A stretch of 64,000 bases of DNA from Eleginops maclovinus (GCF_036324505.1 NC_086352.1:35354344-35418343), one strand, 5' to 3'. Positions 1 through 11,979 are shown, counted from the first letter of the stretch. Notes: a model not told the origin generated them from the letters alone. A program made the numbers and translations.

Positions 1-477
1 TGTTTGCTCTGTAGGCAAACTGCAGGGGGTCCAGTGAGTCAGGGAGGGAGGAGGTGATAAAAGTTTTGACTAACCGCTCAAAGCACTTCATGATGATGGA
101 GGTGAGTGCAACTGGGCGGTAGTCATTGAGGCAGATGGGTTTTGTCTTTTTGGGGACAGGGACAATGATGGACTCTTTAAAGCATGTGGGGACTACAGAC
201 TGGAGCAGTGACCTATTGAAAATGTCTGTGAACACATCTGCCAGCTGAACTGCACACACCTTGAGAGCACGGCCAGGGATGCCATCAGGTCCTGGAGCCC
301 TGTGTGCGTTGATCCTTTTCAGAGATCTACACACATCTGCACTGGTTAAAACCAGTGAGCAGGGATCCTGGGCCTTTGGTGCCTCCACAGCCGGGGGCTT
401 CTCAAAGCGTGCATAAAATGTGTTCAGTTCATCTGGGAGAGATGCAGACACTTGATTAGGTTCATGGTTGTGAATTA
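1..477 (-). pseudogene. L2/Rex1-like LINE reverse transcriptase fragment
   Basis: On the minus strand an open frame runs off the left edge and reads as the start of a non-LTR reverse transcriptase. It contains DELNTFYARFE, then APGPDGIPGRALK, PVPKKTKP, NDYRPVALTSIIMKCFERL, and ends at LDPLQFAYRAN at the window edge. These are RT fingers and motif 0-2 signatures typical of teleost L2/Rex1/CR1-group LINEs. Endonuclease and the catalytic FADD box lie outside or are absent. No start codon is visible in this piece, so it is an internal fragment of a mobile-element ORF2. Assignment to L2 rather than Rex1 is inference. A related C-terminal piece occurs at 53541-53864. Confidence 0.85.
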
Positions 478-742
478 TCTATGTAAATCGACTCTACAGA
501 TTACACGTTCATTCTACATGTTGAATGATGATAGCGTAATACAAATATAGGCTATACATACAATGACAAAACTGCCGTGGGCTATATGTTATCCGTATCC
601 TTTGTTAAAGTTAATGTTCAATAGCTCTATGCCAATGGGAACAACAGAACGTGCGCATTACATATGGACCAATGCGACACGTTCATTACGGCCGTGGACC
701 GATAAACACTCAGTACCGTACGCACACCAACCGGCATGTGCG
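478..742. other. No gene recognised
   Basis: Unique-looking AT-rich sequence between the LINE fragment and the minisatellite. A short open frame starts inside it and runs through the repeat, but it has no recognisable domain. I see no element ends. Confidence 0.5.
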
Positions 743-837
743 TGTTTAACACCGTGTTTAACACCATGTTTAACACCTTGTTTAACACCTTGTTTAACAC
801 CTTGTTTAACACCTTGTTTAACACCGTGTTTAACACT
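743..837. repeat. 12-bp minisatellite, about 8 copies
   Basis: Tandem units of TGTTTAACACCN, where N is mostly T with G or A at the edges. Because 12 is divisible by 3, the array stays open in both directions and creates spurious CLTP- and VLNK-repeat ORFs. The outer units differ from the identical central ones, a pattern expected from slippage or unequal exchange in the middle of the array. Confidence 0.95.
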
Positions 838-972
838 GGCGTTACCGCCGCTTAACTTAAATAATGAAGAACTGCTTTTAATTACGACTTGGCCGAGATC
901 TTAACGTGCTGTTCATGCGTTTCCCATGAATAGCCTACTCGGAGCGGAGCAGGATATAATGCGCATGTGCGG

Positions 973-996
973 CGTTGCTAGGCAACGTGTATAAAG
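973..996 (+). promoter_or_regulatory. Candidate X-box (RFX-type) next to a TATA box
   Basis: CGTTGCTAGGCAACG at 973-987 is a perfect inverted repeat matching the consensus of RFX-family X-box sites. TATAAAG follows at 990. The sequence then has a G run at about 1001-1010. A stretch resembling a 5' untranslated region follows, including a candidate acceptor (CCTTTGCAG at about 1067-1075). No convincing coding exon follows, so this may be a relic promoter of a mobile element or an isolated coincidence. Confidence 0.3.
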
Positions 997-1010
997 GCTG
1001 GGGGGGGGGG

Positions 1011-1702
1011 GATGCCCCAGACCCCCCTACAACGGTTTAGTTTGTCACCTTTTTCAGCCTGTTCTGCCTTTGCAGATGAAAAAGTTAAAAGTAATAAGTT
1101 AAGTTAAAATTCATCAGTTCATACGTAGATTTAAAAAGTGTATGTTCTTGGTTGTAAGAAACTGCGTCAGAGTGAGTGGTCTTTTCTTTGGTCTCGAGAA
1201 ACCGCATCGTAGTGAGCGCTCAGTGCGTTAGCAGCAGCTATGTAACCAGCGCGGTTGTTCTCCTCATTACATGCTCAGGAGAGCTGAGGCACGCACAGAC
1301 AGATAAGCAGACTGTTAAAATCATATTGTCAAAGGTTACAAACGCTTTTGCCTTGGAGAATATTTGTCTGTAAGTATTATAAGTGGTCAAATGTGTATTT
1401 TATATCAAGACCTACTTGTTGTGTTTTTATGAGTATAGCCTACTCCGCTAACGTTAGCTCATGCTGAGATGCTATTTTGTGTTAACATGCTAACTCTTCT
1501 CAGTTTGTTCATTTGTGGAGGCTAATTGAAATGTACTCATTCTATGCCAACTCACACTGTGTTTTAAGTAAGTAAAGTGTGTTTATTTCTGTAATCTGCA
1601 GTTTTACGGTGATGTTGGAAAAAAGAAGACTTCATTAAAGGACAAGAAAAGTCAAGCCTTGTGGTTTTTTGGAGGGCTTCTAGCTAACCGTTATCTGACT
1701 GT
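1011..1702. other. No gene recognised upstream of the Tx1 LINE
   Basis: Short open frames only. GTAAGT- and CTGCAG-like splice motifs occur, for example near 1570-1600, but no exon with a recognisable product is seen. Part of this could be 5' sequence of the following LINE. Confidence 0.4.
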
Positions 1703-1796
1703 CTAGCCTTGCATCGGCACATGCACTGCGCGGGCAGTACACAGCCCTTCTGAGTTTGCAGGTATGGGTTTGACCTTTTTACGGCTGTTTTTATGA

Positions 1797-2699
1797 ATGT
1801 GTATGCTCCAACAAACGGTGGAGAGGAAGCTGTTTTTACAAAAAGTGAATGATGTTTTAAACGGCTGTGCCAAGGAGGATTTTTTATTCTTGGGTGGGGA
1901 TTTTAATTGTACGGAAAATGCATCTTTAGATCGCAACCATGCAGAGCCGCATCCAGCATCCCAGCATGCTCTGAGGCCGCTGGTCCACTCCCACGGCCTG
2001 GTGGATGTATGGAGAAGGATGCACACAGACGATAGGCAGTACACCTGGTCCCATATCCGAGAGAATAGGATTTCATCAGCCAGACTAGATCGCATTTATT
2101 GCTTTAAGCATCATTTTAATACTTTTAAAATGTGCAGTATACTCCCTGCTGGTTTTACAGATCACTCTTTGCTTCTATGTAATGTTTTTATTAGAAATGT
2201 TTTACCGAGAAGTGCTTATTGGCATTTCAATTCGGTTTTAACATTTGATAAACATTTTAAAGAGGCCCTTATTTATTTCTTGAGGGTTTTTAGACAGAGG
2301 AAGGGAGAGTTTAGCAGTCTTAGGCAGTGGTGGGACCATGGTAAGACTGAGATAAGAATGCTCTGTCAACAGCACACCCTCAATGTCACACAGGACAACA
2401 TCAGATCTATGAAAGACCTGGAGAGTGATATAGTGGAACTAGAAACAATAAGCGAGTCCACAGGAGATCGAGGATATATTGACATCCTCAAAGAGAAAAA
2501 GATGGCTCTAGCCAGCCTGCTGGGCGTTAAAGTTCAGGGTGCACTGGTCAGGTCCCGGTTTCTAAGCATAAATGAGATGGATGCTCCCACTAGTTTCTTC
2601 TTCGGCCTGGAGAAAAAGAATGGACAGAGGCGGGTAATCCACTCACTGCTGTCAGACACATGGCCGGAATTAACAGAGCCAAGCCAGATCAGGAGGTGA
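1797..2699 (+). pseudogene. Tx1 LINE ORF2: endonuclease C-terminal half
   Basis: The 300-residue frame carries LGGDFNCTE, SSARLDRIYCF and GFTDHSLLL, which match the conserved late motifs of apurinic-type endonucleases of L1-superfamily elements (GDFN, SRIDRI-type and SDH boxes). Just upstream, INVYAPTN-like coding is visible in a different frame (about 1793-1830), so a one-base frameshift separates it. The frame then enters a coiled linker with FFFGLEKKNG, the usual segment before the RT. It ends in a stop at 2697-2699, after which coding resumes in a shifted frame. Confidence 0.85.
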
Positions 2700-2702
2700 G
2701 CT

Positions 2703-3890
2703 GTGAGCTTTTATTCCACCCTCTACACAAGCGAGTATAATGAGGACGAAACGCTCTCAGAGGAGTTTTGTGCGGAACTACCTCAGGTCTCTGAGGAGGC
2801 CAACTCACAGCTCGTAGGGCCGTTGACAACGCAGGAGTTGCAGGCCGCACTGCAAGGCATGCAGGGACGGCGGGCTCCTGGTATCGACGGCCTCTCGGTT
2901 GAGTTTTTTAAAGTGTATTGGGACATCTTGTCTCATGACCTGTAAGACGTTTTTAATGAGAGTCTGGCCTCTGGCTCTATGCCAATGTCCTGCAGCAGAG
3001 CGGTGATCACGCTGCTGCCAAAAAAAGGGAACTTGCAGGACATCAAAAACTGGCGCCCTGTGTCTTTGCTGTGTGTGGATTACAAGCTTCTGTCCAAGGC
3101 TTTGGCCACCAGGCTGGGGAGAGCTATTGAGCAGGTCATCCATCAGGACCAGACCTACTGTGTGCCCGGCAGGTCCATGGTGGGCAATGTTCACCTGATT
3201 CGAGATGTTTTGGAGGTCTCCAGCTCATTGGGCATTGATACTGGTCTGATTTCTCTAGATCAGGAAAAGGCTTTTGACCGCGTTGAGCACAGCTTCCTCT
3301 GGAAAGTAATGGAGAAGTTTGGGTTCAGCGCTGGTTTCATAGCTAAGATCAAAGTGTTGTACAATAAGATTGAGAGTGTGCTGAAGTTCAACGGTGGGCT
3401 GTGTGCTCCTTTTAGAGTGTGTAGAGGGGTCCGGCAGGGCTGTGCTCTGTCTGGGATGCTCTATGCACTCTCCCTAGAACCCCTCCTCTGCAAAATACGC
3501 TCCAAATTGCAAGGGCTGTTTTTACCTGGTTTTAATGGAAGCACGGTTTTATCTGCGTATGCGGACGACATCGTTGTTTTTATTAGTGACCAGAGGGATG
3601 CAGACATTTTAAACAATATTGTGACAGATTTTAGTTCAGCATCGGCAGCGAGGGTCAATTGGAAGAAGAGCGAGGCCCTCGCTGTCGGTGAGTGGCGTGG
3701 CGGTCTCCCAGTTCTCCCCCAGGGAATGACATGGAAAAGAGATGGCATAAAGTACCTGGGTGTGTTCGTAGGGAACACAAATATAGTCCAGAAGAACTGG
3801 GAGAACGTCACAGAGAAGATTGAGGAAAAACTGTCCAAATGGAAGTGGCTGCTACCGCAGATGTCTTTTAAAGGTAGAGTTTTGGTTTAA
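2703..3890 (+). pseudogene. Tx1 LINE ORF2: reverse transcriptase
   Basis: Two consecutive frames. The first (2703-2945) has YSTLYTSEYNE and GRRAPGIDGLSVEFFK, and ends at an in-frame TAA within the conserved run. The second (2979-3890) has ITLLPKKGNLQDIKNWRPVS, DQTYCVPGRSMVGNV and LDQEKAFDRVEH (RT motif A). It then has GVRQGCALSGMLY and the catalytic YADDIV box at about 3558-3575, followed by the thumb (IKYLGVFVG). All RT motifs are intact apart from the stop. The family normally has one continuous ORF2, so this copy is a pseudogene with a well preserved RT. Confidence 0.9.
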
Positions 3891-3898
3891 ACAACCTT

Positions 3899-5233
3899 GT
3901 GGCATCCCAACTGTGGCACCGTCTTACCTGTGTAGACCCTCCCTCAGGCCTACTGGCCCAAATACAAAAGAGATTGGTAGATTTCTTTTGGGATGGGCTA
4001 CACTGGGTGCCACAGGGGCTGCTGTTTTTATCTAGAGAGGAGGGGGGACAGGGCCTTGTCCACCTGGCCAGCCAAACAGCCACTTTTAGAATGCAGTTTC
4101 TGCAAAGGTATCTTAACGGCCCGGCTGATTTGGTGTGGAGAGATGTGAGCAGCTGCATTCTAAGACACGTGAGTAACCTGGGACTGGATGCTGCTCTGTT
4201 TTTAACTGATTTAACCATTTTAAAGTTAAGTGGGTTACCTCCCTTTTATCAAGGTGTTTTTAAGTCTTGGGCCCTTTTTAACCATAAAAGGTGTCCAAAG
4301 ACTGACTCTCTGCACTGGTTGTTAAAAGAGCCTCTGTTTCATGGAGCCAGGCTGGACGTTAGCAGCAGCGAGACACCAGGACTGGCGGTGGCGCTCTGCA
4401 GATCTGAGACCCTGAGCCTTCAGCAGGTGGTGTATGCAGTGGGGCCGGAGCTGAGCGATGCCAGAGACTTTTAAGGAGCTACGGACAGGGTAGAGCCAAA
4501 GATTCAACAGACCCTTTCCCGGAGATATACCTGAGCCCAGGGCTCGGAGAGCTGACGGGCCCCCTGCTCAAGGTTGCAAACCCAGAGAAAATGACCATGC
4601 ACAAAGCGGACAAAAAGACAATATACATGAACATTGTCAAAAGCATAAACAAAAATGGACTAAAGGACAGGGCCTCCACTGTGTGGAGCACCAGACTGGG
4701 TGCCGGAAACGGACCAGGCCCACAGTGGAGGATTCTGTACAAACCCCCCTTAAAGAAACGTACTGCCGACCTCCAGTGGAGAATTTTACACGGCGCTATC
4801 GCCTCCAATTCTTTTATTTCCATCATTAATCCTGCTGTCAGTAACAACTGTCCATTTTGTGGTTTTAGAGAGACTGTTTTCCATGTTTTTACAGAGTGCC
4901 AGAGACTCACGGGTTTCTCTTTTAACATTGGTTTTTAGTCTTTTTAGTATAGCTTTTACCGAGAGTGTGTTTATCATGGGGGCTCCATACAGAAAGACAA
5001 GCAAAGAAAAGTGGCAGCTCCTAAACTACCTCTCTGGTGAGGCTAAAATGGCTATCTACCTAAGTAGGAAGAACAGAGTGGAAAACAGGAAGGGACAAGA
5101 AGCAAAAGCAATCTGGCTGTGCAACATCAGAGCCAGACTCTGGCTAGAGCATCGTTTTTATAAACACATCAGGGACTTGGAAGCTTTCAAACAACGTTGG
5201 TGTTATAAAGACATTGTATGTTCTGCACACTAA
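3899..5233 (+). pseudogene. Tx1 LINE ORF2: C-terminal region
   Basis: Three overlapping frames (3899-4474, 4591-4938, 4859-5233) continue the LINE C-terminus. They contain RLVDFFWDGLHW, REEGGQGLVHLASQ, WRILHGAIASN and NCPFCGFRETVFHVFTEC (a CxxC...H...C knuckle typical after L1-type RTs). The end is WLCNIRARLWLEHRF then KQRWCYKDIVCS. The last residues before the visible stop (AH and TAA) come from the inserted transposon end, not from the LINE. The natural terminus (VVNEDLHFTH...) is at 15650-15694. Confidence 0.85.
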
Positions 5234-5480
5234 GAAATGGAAGTACCACTGTGTACCTAAGTCGGTACAAATGCTTGTCGCTGGGGCAGTACCCTTTTGA
5301 AGAACAGTAATGTACCCATGCTTACGGGTACTTTTCTGTACCCTAGTCATCTGTACCTATCAAGGTACACATGTGTACCTACAATGACTGAAACGTACCT
5401 GTACAAATCATTACCACATAATACCCTTAAAAGGTACTAATCTGTTCTTTAAGGGTACTAATCTGTTCTTTAAGGGTACA
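5226..5480 (+). repeat. Left terminal GTACC-rich inverted repeat
   Basis: More than ten GTAC cores lie in about 250 bp, in both GTACC and GGTAC orientations. A 20-odd bp tandem duplication sits at 5435-5480 (TACTAATCTGTTCTTTAAGG). It pairs with the inverted counterpart at 15487-15648. Dense subterminal motifs like this usually serve as transposase binding sites, which here is inference. Confidence 0.7.
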
Positions 5481-5526
5481 CGCCAGTAATAATTTAAGGT
5501 GGTAAGGAAAATATGCACAAGTAGGC

Positions 5527-5680
5527 AGTGTTGTGCGTGAACGAGTTCAAAAGAACGCGTTCATTGAACACGCTCATTTTTTCGTGAACGTTGAACTGAA
5601 CGCAACACATTTTTCAATAAAGAACTTGAACGTGAATTAGTTCACATTATGTGTCATGAACGGCAGACATCACTGTAAAT
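5527..5680. repeat. GAACG/CGTTC-rich repeat, possible end of a small hAT-like element
   Basis: Begins CAGTGTTGTGCGTGAACGAG and has many GTTCA/TGAAC and AACG/CGTT half-sites on both strands over about 150 bp. The CAGTGTTG start is of the kind seen at hAT termini. I could not find the matching other end, so its extent is uncertain. Confidence 0.35.
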
Positions 5681-5969
5681 GAACGTTGGCATTTGTTTTC
5701 CATTGAAAACTGAGTGACATCTGTTTTCTCTTTTGAAACGCAACGAGAGAGAAAGTTCCTCCCTCCTGTAGGTGCCGCTTAAATCATGTATCAACGCAGA
5801 AATAGTTTTGGCACTGTATGCGCAATGCATTGCGGGCAACGTAGTGTCCGGCTGAGAATAGTTGAGTTGAATAGTGAAACGTACTGGCTTCCGCACGACG
5901 TTACCCATGATGAATTGCAGCAGAGCGGCTTAGGCATAGCAACGCCGAGAGCGCGGAGGGCTGGAGTCT

Positions 5970-6108
<139 letters not shown>

Positions 6109-6147
6109 CAGAGACCAATGACGAGAGTGAGAGAAAGCGCTGCGATT

Positions 6148-9100
6148 TAAAAAAAAAAACCAAAAAACAAAGGGCTGGGGAAAGTGATGGCACGGAGAGG
6201 GACTCCGTTTTCCCCCTCCCGAACATTTAAAAAAAATTTTTAAAACTTTTTGAAAACCCAAAACCCCCCCGACGGGCAAAAATCTTTTTCCTTCCGTGAA
6301 AAGATGGTCCACCTGGGGCCCGCAAAAACAAGTTGGGGACATCGACAACGCCCCTTTTTTTTCCCAAATTTTAAAAACGGCAAAAATTAAATTTAAAAAC
6401 CCTCCATCCAGTGGAATGAAATTAAAGGGTTTTTGCTCATTTCATAAAACACCCTATTTTTATATAAAATATATAAAAATCTTTTTTAAATAAAAATTTC
6501 ATATTTTCATATTATTTTTAATTTCCTTATTTAAAATGAATCCCTATAAATTTAAATTGAAAAAAGGGTATCGGTCTATCTTGTCGTTTTGCAACAATTT
6601 TTCAGCACCTGTTAAGAAACCCACAAAAAGCAGTGTTAGGGAGCAAATTTTCCTACAATGAATTTTTTTCAAAGAAGGGTATTAGGTTTTTTCCTAGCCG
6701 AGTGGGGAAAAAAAGTATTTTTTTGGGAATTTTTCCTTCCCACGAAAAAATTGAAATAAAACAAAAACTTTAAAAACTATTCAAAAAAAAATTTGTGAAT
6801 TTTGAACGGGGAACTTTTTCACTTTGAGCATGTATAAAACAAAAATTTGAACTATTTTTCGGGAAAAGCTGTGAACTGGCACAACATTTGCAAGTGGGAT
6901 TTTCCCAAAAATTTTATTCTATAAAATGTCGCACATTTATGTTCACTACCCAAAAACAAAAAAAATTTAAACAACGGATATACAAGAAATTCATAAAAAA
7001 GGTAAAACCCAAAAACAAAAATTTTTAACTGTTTTACCCTAAAAAATGTAGAAAATTTATATTCACATCATAGATTTAAACAACTGGATTTACAATGGGG
7101 CTGGAACACAAAACCCAAAAAATTAAAAGAAAAAGGGCAATAAAAAAGTTTTATAGAGGGGAAATTAAAACACACAAAAAAATTCTAACACAATTAAAAA
7201 TTCATAAAACATAAACCTTTGGGAAGAAAAAAAACCTTTTTTTTTCCCCCCCAATGGGGAAAATCTCTCAAAAAATGACTTTTTCCTCCCAGAAAATGGG
7301 GAACGGGTAAATAATTGCAAAAGACAGGGGACATAAAATTTTTTTGACATTTTAAAAGGTTTTATGGCCCTTCCCTTTCATCTCCGGGAGCAACAATGCC
7401 CCAACTGTTCTTTCAAGTCTGGCCTTTGAACGCATGAAAAATTGACTGTCAAAAGCCCAGAGGGCATAACTTTTTTTTTTCCCCCCCCGCAAAACACCCC
7501 AAAAACCCCTAAAAACCCCCCATTTATGATTTTTTTTAAATTTCCCAAAAATTTAATTTGGGAGGGTTCTTCTGCATGTCATAAACCACAAGAAAATTTT
7601 AAATTCAGGGGCATACTTCACATTATTAACGTGAAGCTGTGGCAAAACGTTTAAAACATTTTATCCCGGAACAACAAATTGGCATCTTAAAAGGGGGGTT
7701 GTTTGGGGTTTTTTTTAAATTTGTTTTTTAGTTTGCCCTGGAATAAAAAAAAAATTTTGGTGTTTGGTGTTTTTTTTTGCTGTGGGAAATTTTTCATATT
7801 CAAAAAAACCCATAAAATCAGGGGAAAAAATTCCCCCCAGCACTTTTTTTAAAAACTGATGGCGATTCCCAGGTAAAATGAGTTTATTGACAAAATTTTT
7901 TAAGCATTTTTTCCCAATGTTTTAAAGAAAAGGGTGTTTACTTTTCTTTCCCTAATCCCACCACAAGGGGCAAAAAAAGGGGGAAACAAAAACATAAAAA
8001 TTTTTAAAAAAGGGGGATAATGAAATAAAAAGTGACACGGGGGGTTAAAACATTTCCCCAAATACATTGGGTCACCCTGGGTTTAAAAAACTTTTCCCAA
8101 CTAGAAATTTCCCTTTCTGTGCAAGGTCACCCTTTTTTCTGATTTGCAAAGCAAAAAATGGGGGTTCAACAATTCCCCACTAAGCAGGTAAACATCCAAT
8201 AAGGAGTACCAGGGCCGGGGATTTTGGTACCCCATTAAAAGGGGGTAACAGTCGGAACAAACACCATTTTTGGCGGGAAAGACCAACAACAGTTTTCCCC
8301 CCGCAAAAAAATTTTTGGGTTTAGGGGCACTGGCCTTTTTTGGCTTTGTCAATTTCTACCCAAAACCCACAATTTTTTAAAGGGGGAAAATTATCTTTTT
8401 CCCCCTCGGAATAAAAATGGGGCTTTTTTTTATGATTTCCAGAAATAAACCAAATTTTTTCATGACAAGAGGTATCCCCCCCCCTCCAAAAAAATCGGGG
8501 CCTACATGGGGGGGGAAATTTTTGGTGCATCAAAATTTCCCAACAATTAAATGAACATTAGTTTTAAAAACACCATACAAAACATCCTCTCTTTGTCCCC
8601 AAAGACACTTTCAACAGGAAGCATGCACATCTTTTTTTTCTAAAGAACAAAACCCCCTCCTCAACAAAATTTTTTTTTCTTTTTCAGTATAGGATCCATA
8701 AAAAACCCGACATCCCCCTGCCTGAACTAAACAAAGTTGAAAAACCCTCCAACATGTGAGCGGGATAGATTATACAAGAAAATTTTGGCCAGGGAAAAAA
8801 GCTTTGGTGAAAGTTGTAATTCCGCCCAAAAAAAAACGGGAAAAAACCATCACATGACAGTTTTCGGGGGTTTTTTTCGAGTAGGGGTTTTCAGTATTAC
8901 ACCCAAACCCCATATTCTTTCAAATGTTTTTAAAACGAACCACCCATGGTTTAAAAGAATGTGACGGGATTTTTAAATCGTGGTTTTTTTCCCCAATTTC
9001 CCTACAGGGTAATAAAAAAGGGCACATTTTTTGGGTATTTATTTCCATTTAGCACCCAATGGATTAACTATCTCAAATTTCCCGTTTTCCCATAAAAAAA

Positions 9101-9868
9101 AGGACCCCAACCCTTTGGGATTTTTTTTTAAAATGAAGGGTTGTTTAAAAAGTATTCCCCATCTGGGGTATCCTAAAAAACCCTTAAAAAAAACTGTCTT
9201 TTTTTTGGGGCCCCCCCCACCCGAAATTTAATCTGCTCCCACACTTCCCCGGGGGAAAGGGGGTATTTTTGTAATCCCCCTTGAGTGTTTGGAAACATCA
9301 AAAAAAGTCCATTTTTTTTTCCCTTTGGGGCATTTCAAAGGAAAAAACTAAACCCTTTTCAATTAAGTCCATTTTAGTTTTTAACAGGGGTGTCTTTTTT
9401 TCTGTGTGAAGACCGAATTACTTTCCAATTTTTTGTCAAAAACTGCGGTAGAGGAACAAAATTTTGGGTTAAGTTCTCCGCTTTCCCAGACACAAAAAAC
9501 CCTTTTTTTTTTTAAAGAGGAAAAAAAAAATGAATGTGTCGTGCCTCTTTAAAAAAAGAAGAGCAAAAAGGGGGAGATCATCGAAAATTTTTTTGGCGGG
9601 ACTGAGGGGGGAAGTCCTTTTTTTTTCCTCTTACATTTCAAATGAAACCAAACAAGTTGTTTTTTCCAGTCCCCTAAAGGGCATTTTGGCCAACTTGGGG
9701 GGTGAAATTTTTGGTTCGGTTTTCTGGGGGAAAGGCCCTTTCAAAACGGGGGTTTTTCCCAATAATGTCTTTTGTTCGCCGAAGGAAAAAAGTCTGTCTG
9801 GGGTTTTTTCTGGAAAAAGGGCCGTCTGAAAAGGATTTGTTTTTTTGAAAATGATACTGACCCCCCTT
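6148..9868. other. Low-quality, homopolymer-inflated sequence
   Basis: Runs of 4-10 identical bases of all four kinds follow one another almost continuously, and no frame stays open beyond about 100 codons. Neighbouring DNA (before 6106, after 12000) does not look like this. The likely cause is unpolished or erroneous consensus rather than biology. Any exon here, such as a further part of the SAM-domain gene or a transposase, is unreadable, so the short ORFs are not called. Confidence 0.75.
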
Positions 9869-10288
9869 TCAACCCACGGGTTGATGCAAAAATTGGGGTT
9901 TTCGGGGGAAAGGGAACAATCCAAAAAGCTGAATAAGTTTAAATAAGAGTGAAAGTTCGGGCGGCGGCACTTCGTACACTGTATAATGGGGGCCCCATTT
10001 CAGTATGGAGGTTAAAGGCGAGCACTGGTTTTGCATTTTGTCTCCAGCCACCACTATCTGTGCAATGCACCTCTGAAAAAATATGAATGTGTTTTTCAAT
10101 TGAGCAGGGTACTCCATATTGAAAACGAAGTACATGCAGAACACTGCTCGGAAAGCCTCTTCAACACCAATACAGGAGCACATCCTAACCCCGTCAAACT
10201 TCGATGATGGTTTCAGCTCTGTCAACAATAGCAGTCTTCCATCATGGTCCCTCAGCCTAATAGTTGGGTGCGGGGTGGCCGGCTCATT
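9869..10288 (-). CDS. SAM-domain gene last recognisable exon
   Basis: Follows a TTTAG acceptor at about 10289. It reads EPATPHPTIRLRDHDGRLLL, then LTELKPSSKFDGVRMCSCI, then GVEEAFRAVFCMYFVFNMEY, AQLKNTFIFFQRCIAQI, and stops at 9869. The middle is the most conserved C-terminal block of this protein family in fish. The last 30 residues run into homopolymer-rich sequence and may not be genuine, so the true stop could differ. Confidence 0.7.
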   Translation of the reverse strand, partial: NEPATPHPTIRLRDHDGRLLLLTELKPSSKFDGVRMCSCIGVEEAFRAVFCMYFVFNMEYPAQLKNTFIFFQRCIAQIVVAGDKMQNQCSPLTSILKWGPHYTVYEVPPPELSLLFKLIQLFGLFPFPRKPQFLHQPVG

Positions 10289-10404
10289 CTAAAGGCAAAG
10301 AGGCAGTAAAGAAAGAAAAACATAATTATACATGGAATATGGTCAGTAGTGGCAAACCAAAGCCATCACATCTTGTGTCTCAAGCAACAGTTATATCATG
10401 TTAC

Positions 10405-10483
10405 CTGTCCAAGAATGATCAAGTTCTCGATTTTCTCTTTAAAGATCGATGGCAAGAGGAGAAGTCCACCCTGGTGTCAATAG
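10405..10483 (-). pseudogene. SAM-domain gene exon (one-base frameshift)
   Basis: Bounded by TTCAAG|CTATTG and GGACAG|GTAAC. It reads LLTPGWTSPLAIDL, then with one base removed from a T triplet KEKIENLIILGQ. The plus-strand ORF over the same bases is a shadow. Confidence 0.6.
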
Positions 10484-10689
10484 CTTGAAAAAACATATAC
10501 AAATTAAACTGTAGTACATTTACATCTGATTTGGAACATCAACACAAGTTGGTATTAACACAACATGTGTAGTCTTTAAAAAGAACAAACTGCTCTCAAA
10601 ACTTTGGTTGACAAGACAAGTTTGCTGTACAAATTTAAGTTAAATTTTACAAATTGGCAATCAAAAAGTAAACCCAAAAAGGGTCAAAA

Positions 10690-11818
10690 CCATGTTTTTG
10701 GCCCTCGCATATAAACAGTACCCCGCAAGGTCCACAGTCAGGGCATCCCCGTTTTTCATCCCAGGTAGACTTGTTTAAGAGGGGATGTGTCCCCTTTACC
10801 CAATTTAGTAAGTTTTTGGAACAGGGGGAAATTTTAAATTTTTCTATGATTTCCCTGTCTAACCCGGGAAATGGGCAGGGTGAAAGCAGTCCCCCCTCAT
10901 CAAAACAACTGATTTAAAAAAGAGGAGAGGGGGGAAAAAAATACATTTTAAAAATGCTTAAAATTTCTTTTTTCTGAGTCAAGAAAACAGGGACATAGAA
11001 CTGAGATCAGGAAAAACATTAAAGCTCTGGAAAATACAGGAACAACAAATTCAAAACCCCCATCGGCTTTAAGGGTTTCTTCTATTAAATTTTGGGAAAA
11101 GGGGGGTAAAGATTCTATCATAATCTATTTAAACTGTTTTTTTTTATTTGTAATGATACAATTATCAAACATACAGCAGTTAGATGTGTGTAAACCCTTT
11201 TGGCTTTTTTTTTAAATTGTTGGGAAATTTAGACATAAAGAAAATACCCTCATGGTAGTTTTTTGGGCCCGAGATTTGAGATGGAGGGGCTTTTAATTAA
11301 TTTCAAAGAACCAAAGGTTTTACATCTTCGTTTAAAAAAAAATCAACAAAAAAAAAACAGAACCCTTTCAAGAAACCGGGTTTCCCGACCAAACATGTAA
11401 ATAAGTTTTTGTCAACGGAAATTTTGGGAAATTTCAACCTCTGCTAAACAGGTTTCCAAAAATTTTAACATAACCCCAACCCCGGGTGTTTTAAAGAAAT
11501 TTGGGAAAAATTTTTTTTAACAGCCCCCAGAAATTTCCCCCCACGAAAATTTTTGACGTCTCCCCTGAGAAAGTCCTGGCATGGGGGTCCCTTTTAACAT
11601 CCCATGTCAGGTTGCATCTTTTTGTTTTTGTTCCCGTTAAAACCTTTACTTTGGGGGTTTAATAGAGGTAGCGGCTCCCCAAAACAAAAGCAAACTCCTT
11701 TAAAAAAGGGTTAAAAATAACAAAAATGACCCTTAAACCTAAAAAAGTTAATTGACATAGGGTTTAAAAAACCCCAAAAGTGAAAATAATGTGGCTTTCT
11801 TTTCGATGCACTTTTTAC
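10690..11818. other. Second low-quality stretch
   Basis: Homopolymer-inflated sequence like that at 6.15-9.87 kb, lying in what should be introns and one or more exons of the SAM-domain gene. No exon is readable. Sequence returns to normal texture after about 11880. Confidence 0.6.
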
Positions 11819-11979
11819 CTGTTTATTGGGCTAGTAAAACGGGGGAAAACATCCACGGGCCTTTTGGGCTTTCTGGACTTTGGCCTAAACCTCTCTTTGT
11901 ATCTTTCGAACTTCTACATCATGAACTAGAGGAGCACGTTCAGTCTTGAATTTTCTTTCAATGACATATGCCAAGTATG
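11819..11979 (-). pseudogene. SAM-domain gene exon 4 (two frameshifts)
   Basis: The acceptor is TCTCCAG|CATAC and the donor ACAG|GTAAAA. It reads HTWHMSLK, then ERKFKTERAPLVHDVEVRK, then FRPKSRKPKRPVDVFPRF in three successive frames. The second break lies where the sequence becomes homopolymer-rich, so a sequencing error is plausible. Confidence 0.65.

Larger units (their letters stand above)
1703..5225 (+). mobile_element. Tx1-clade LINE, main part, 5'-truncated
   Basis: A long non-LTR retrotransposon ORF2 on the plus strand, broken into several frames. In order it has an endonuclease C-terminal half, a linker, a full reverse transcriptase, a long C-terminal region and a CxxC zinc-knuckle-like segment. 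The sequence resembles the fish relatives of Xenopus Tx1 (L1 superfamily). The 5' end of the endonuclease is missing. The ORF reads to KDIVCS at 5225, where GTAC-rich transposon sequence begins. The missing last codons and 3' untranslated region resume at about 15650, so the LINE is interrupted rather than ended here. Several frameshifts and stops show it is inactive. Confidence 0.9.

Noticed and set aside
563..904. 113-aa ORF with CLTP repeats
   Set aside because: Created by a 12-bp minisatellite; both strands are open for the same trivial reason.
5226..5233. Stop codon at 5231 as the natural end of the Tx1 ORF
   Set aside because: The last codons derive from the transposon end CACACTAA; the LINE frame continues at 15650.
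6296..9924. Several 60-100 aa ORFs
   Set aside because: Lie in homopolymer-inflated, unreliable sequence and show no domain.
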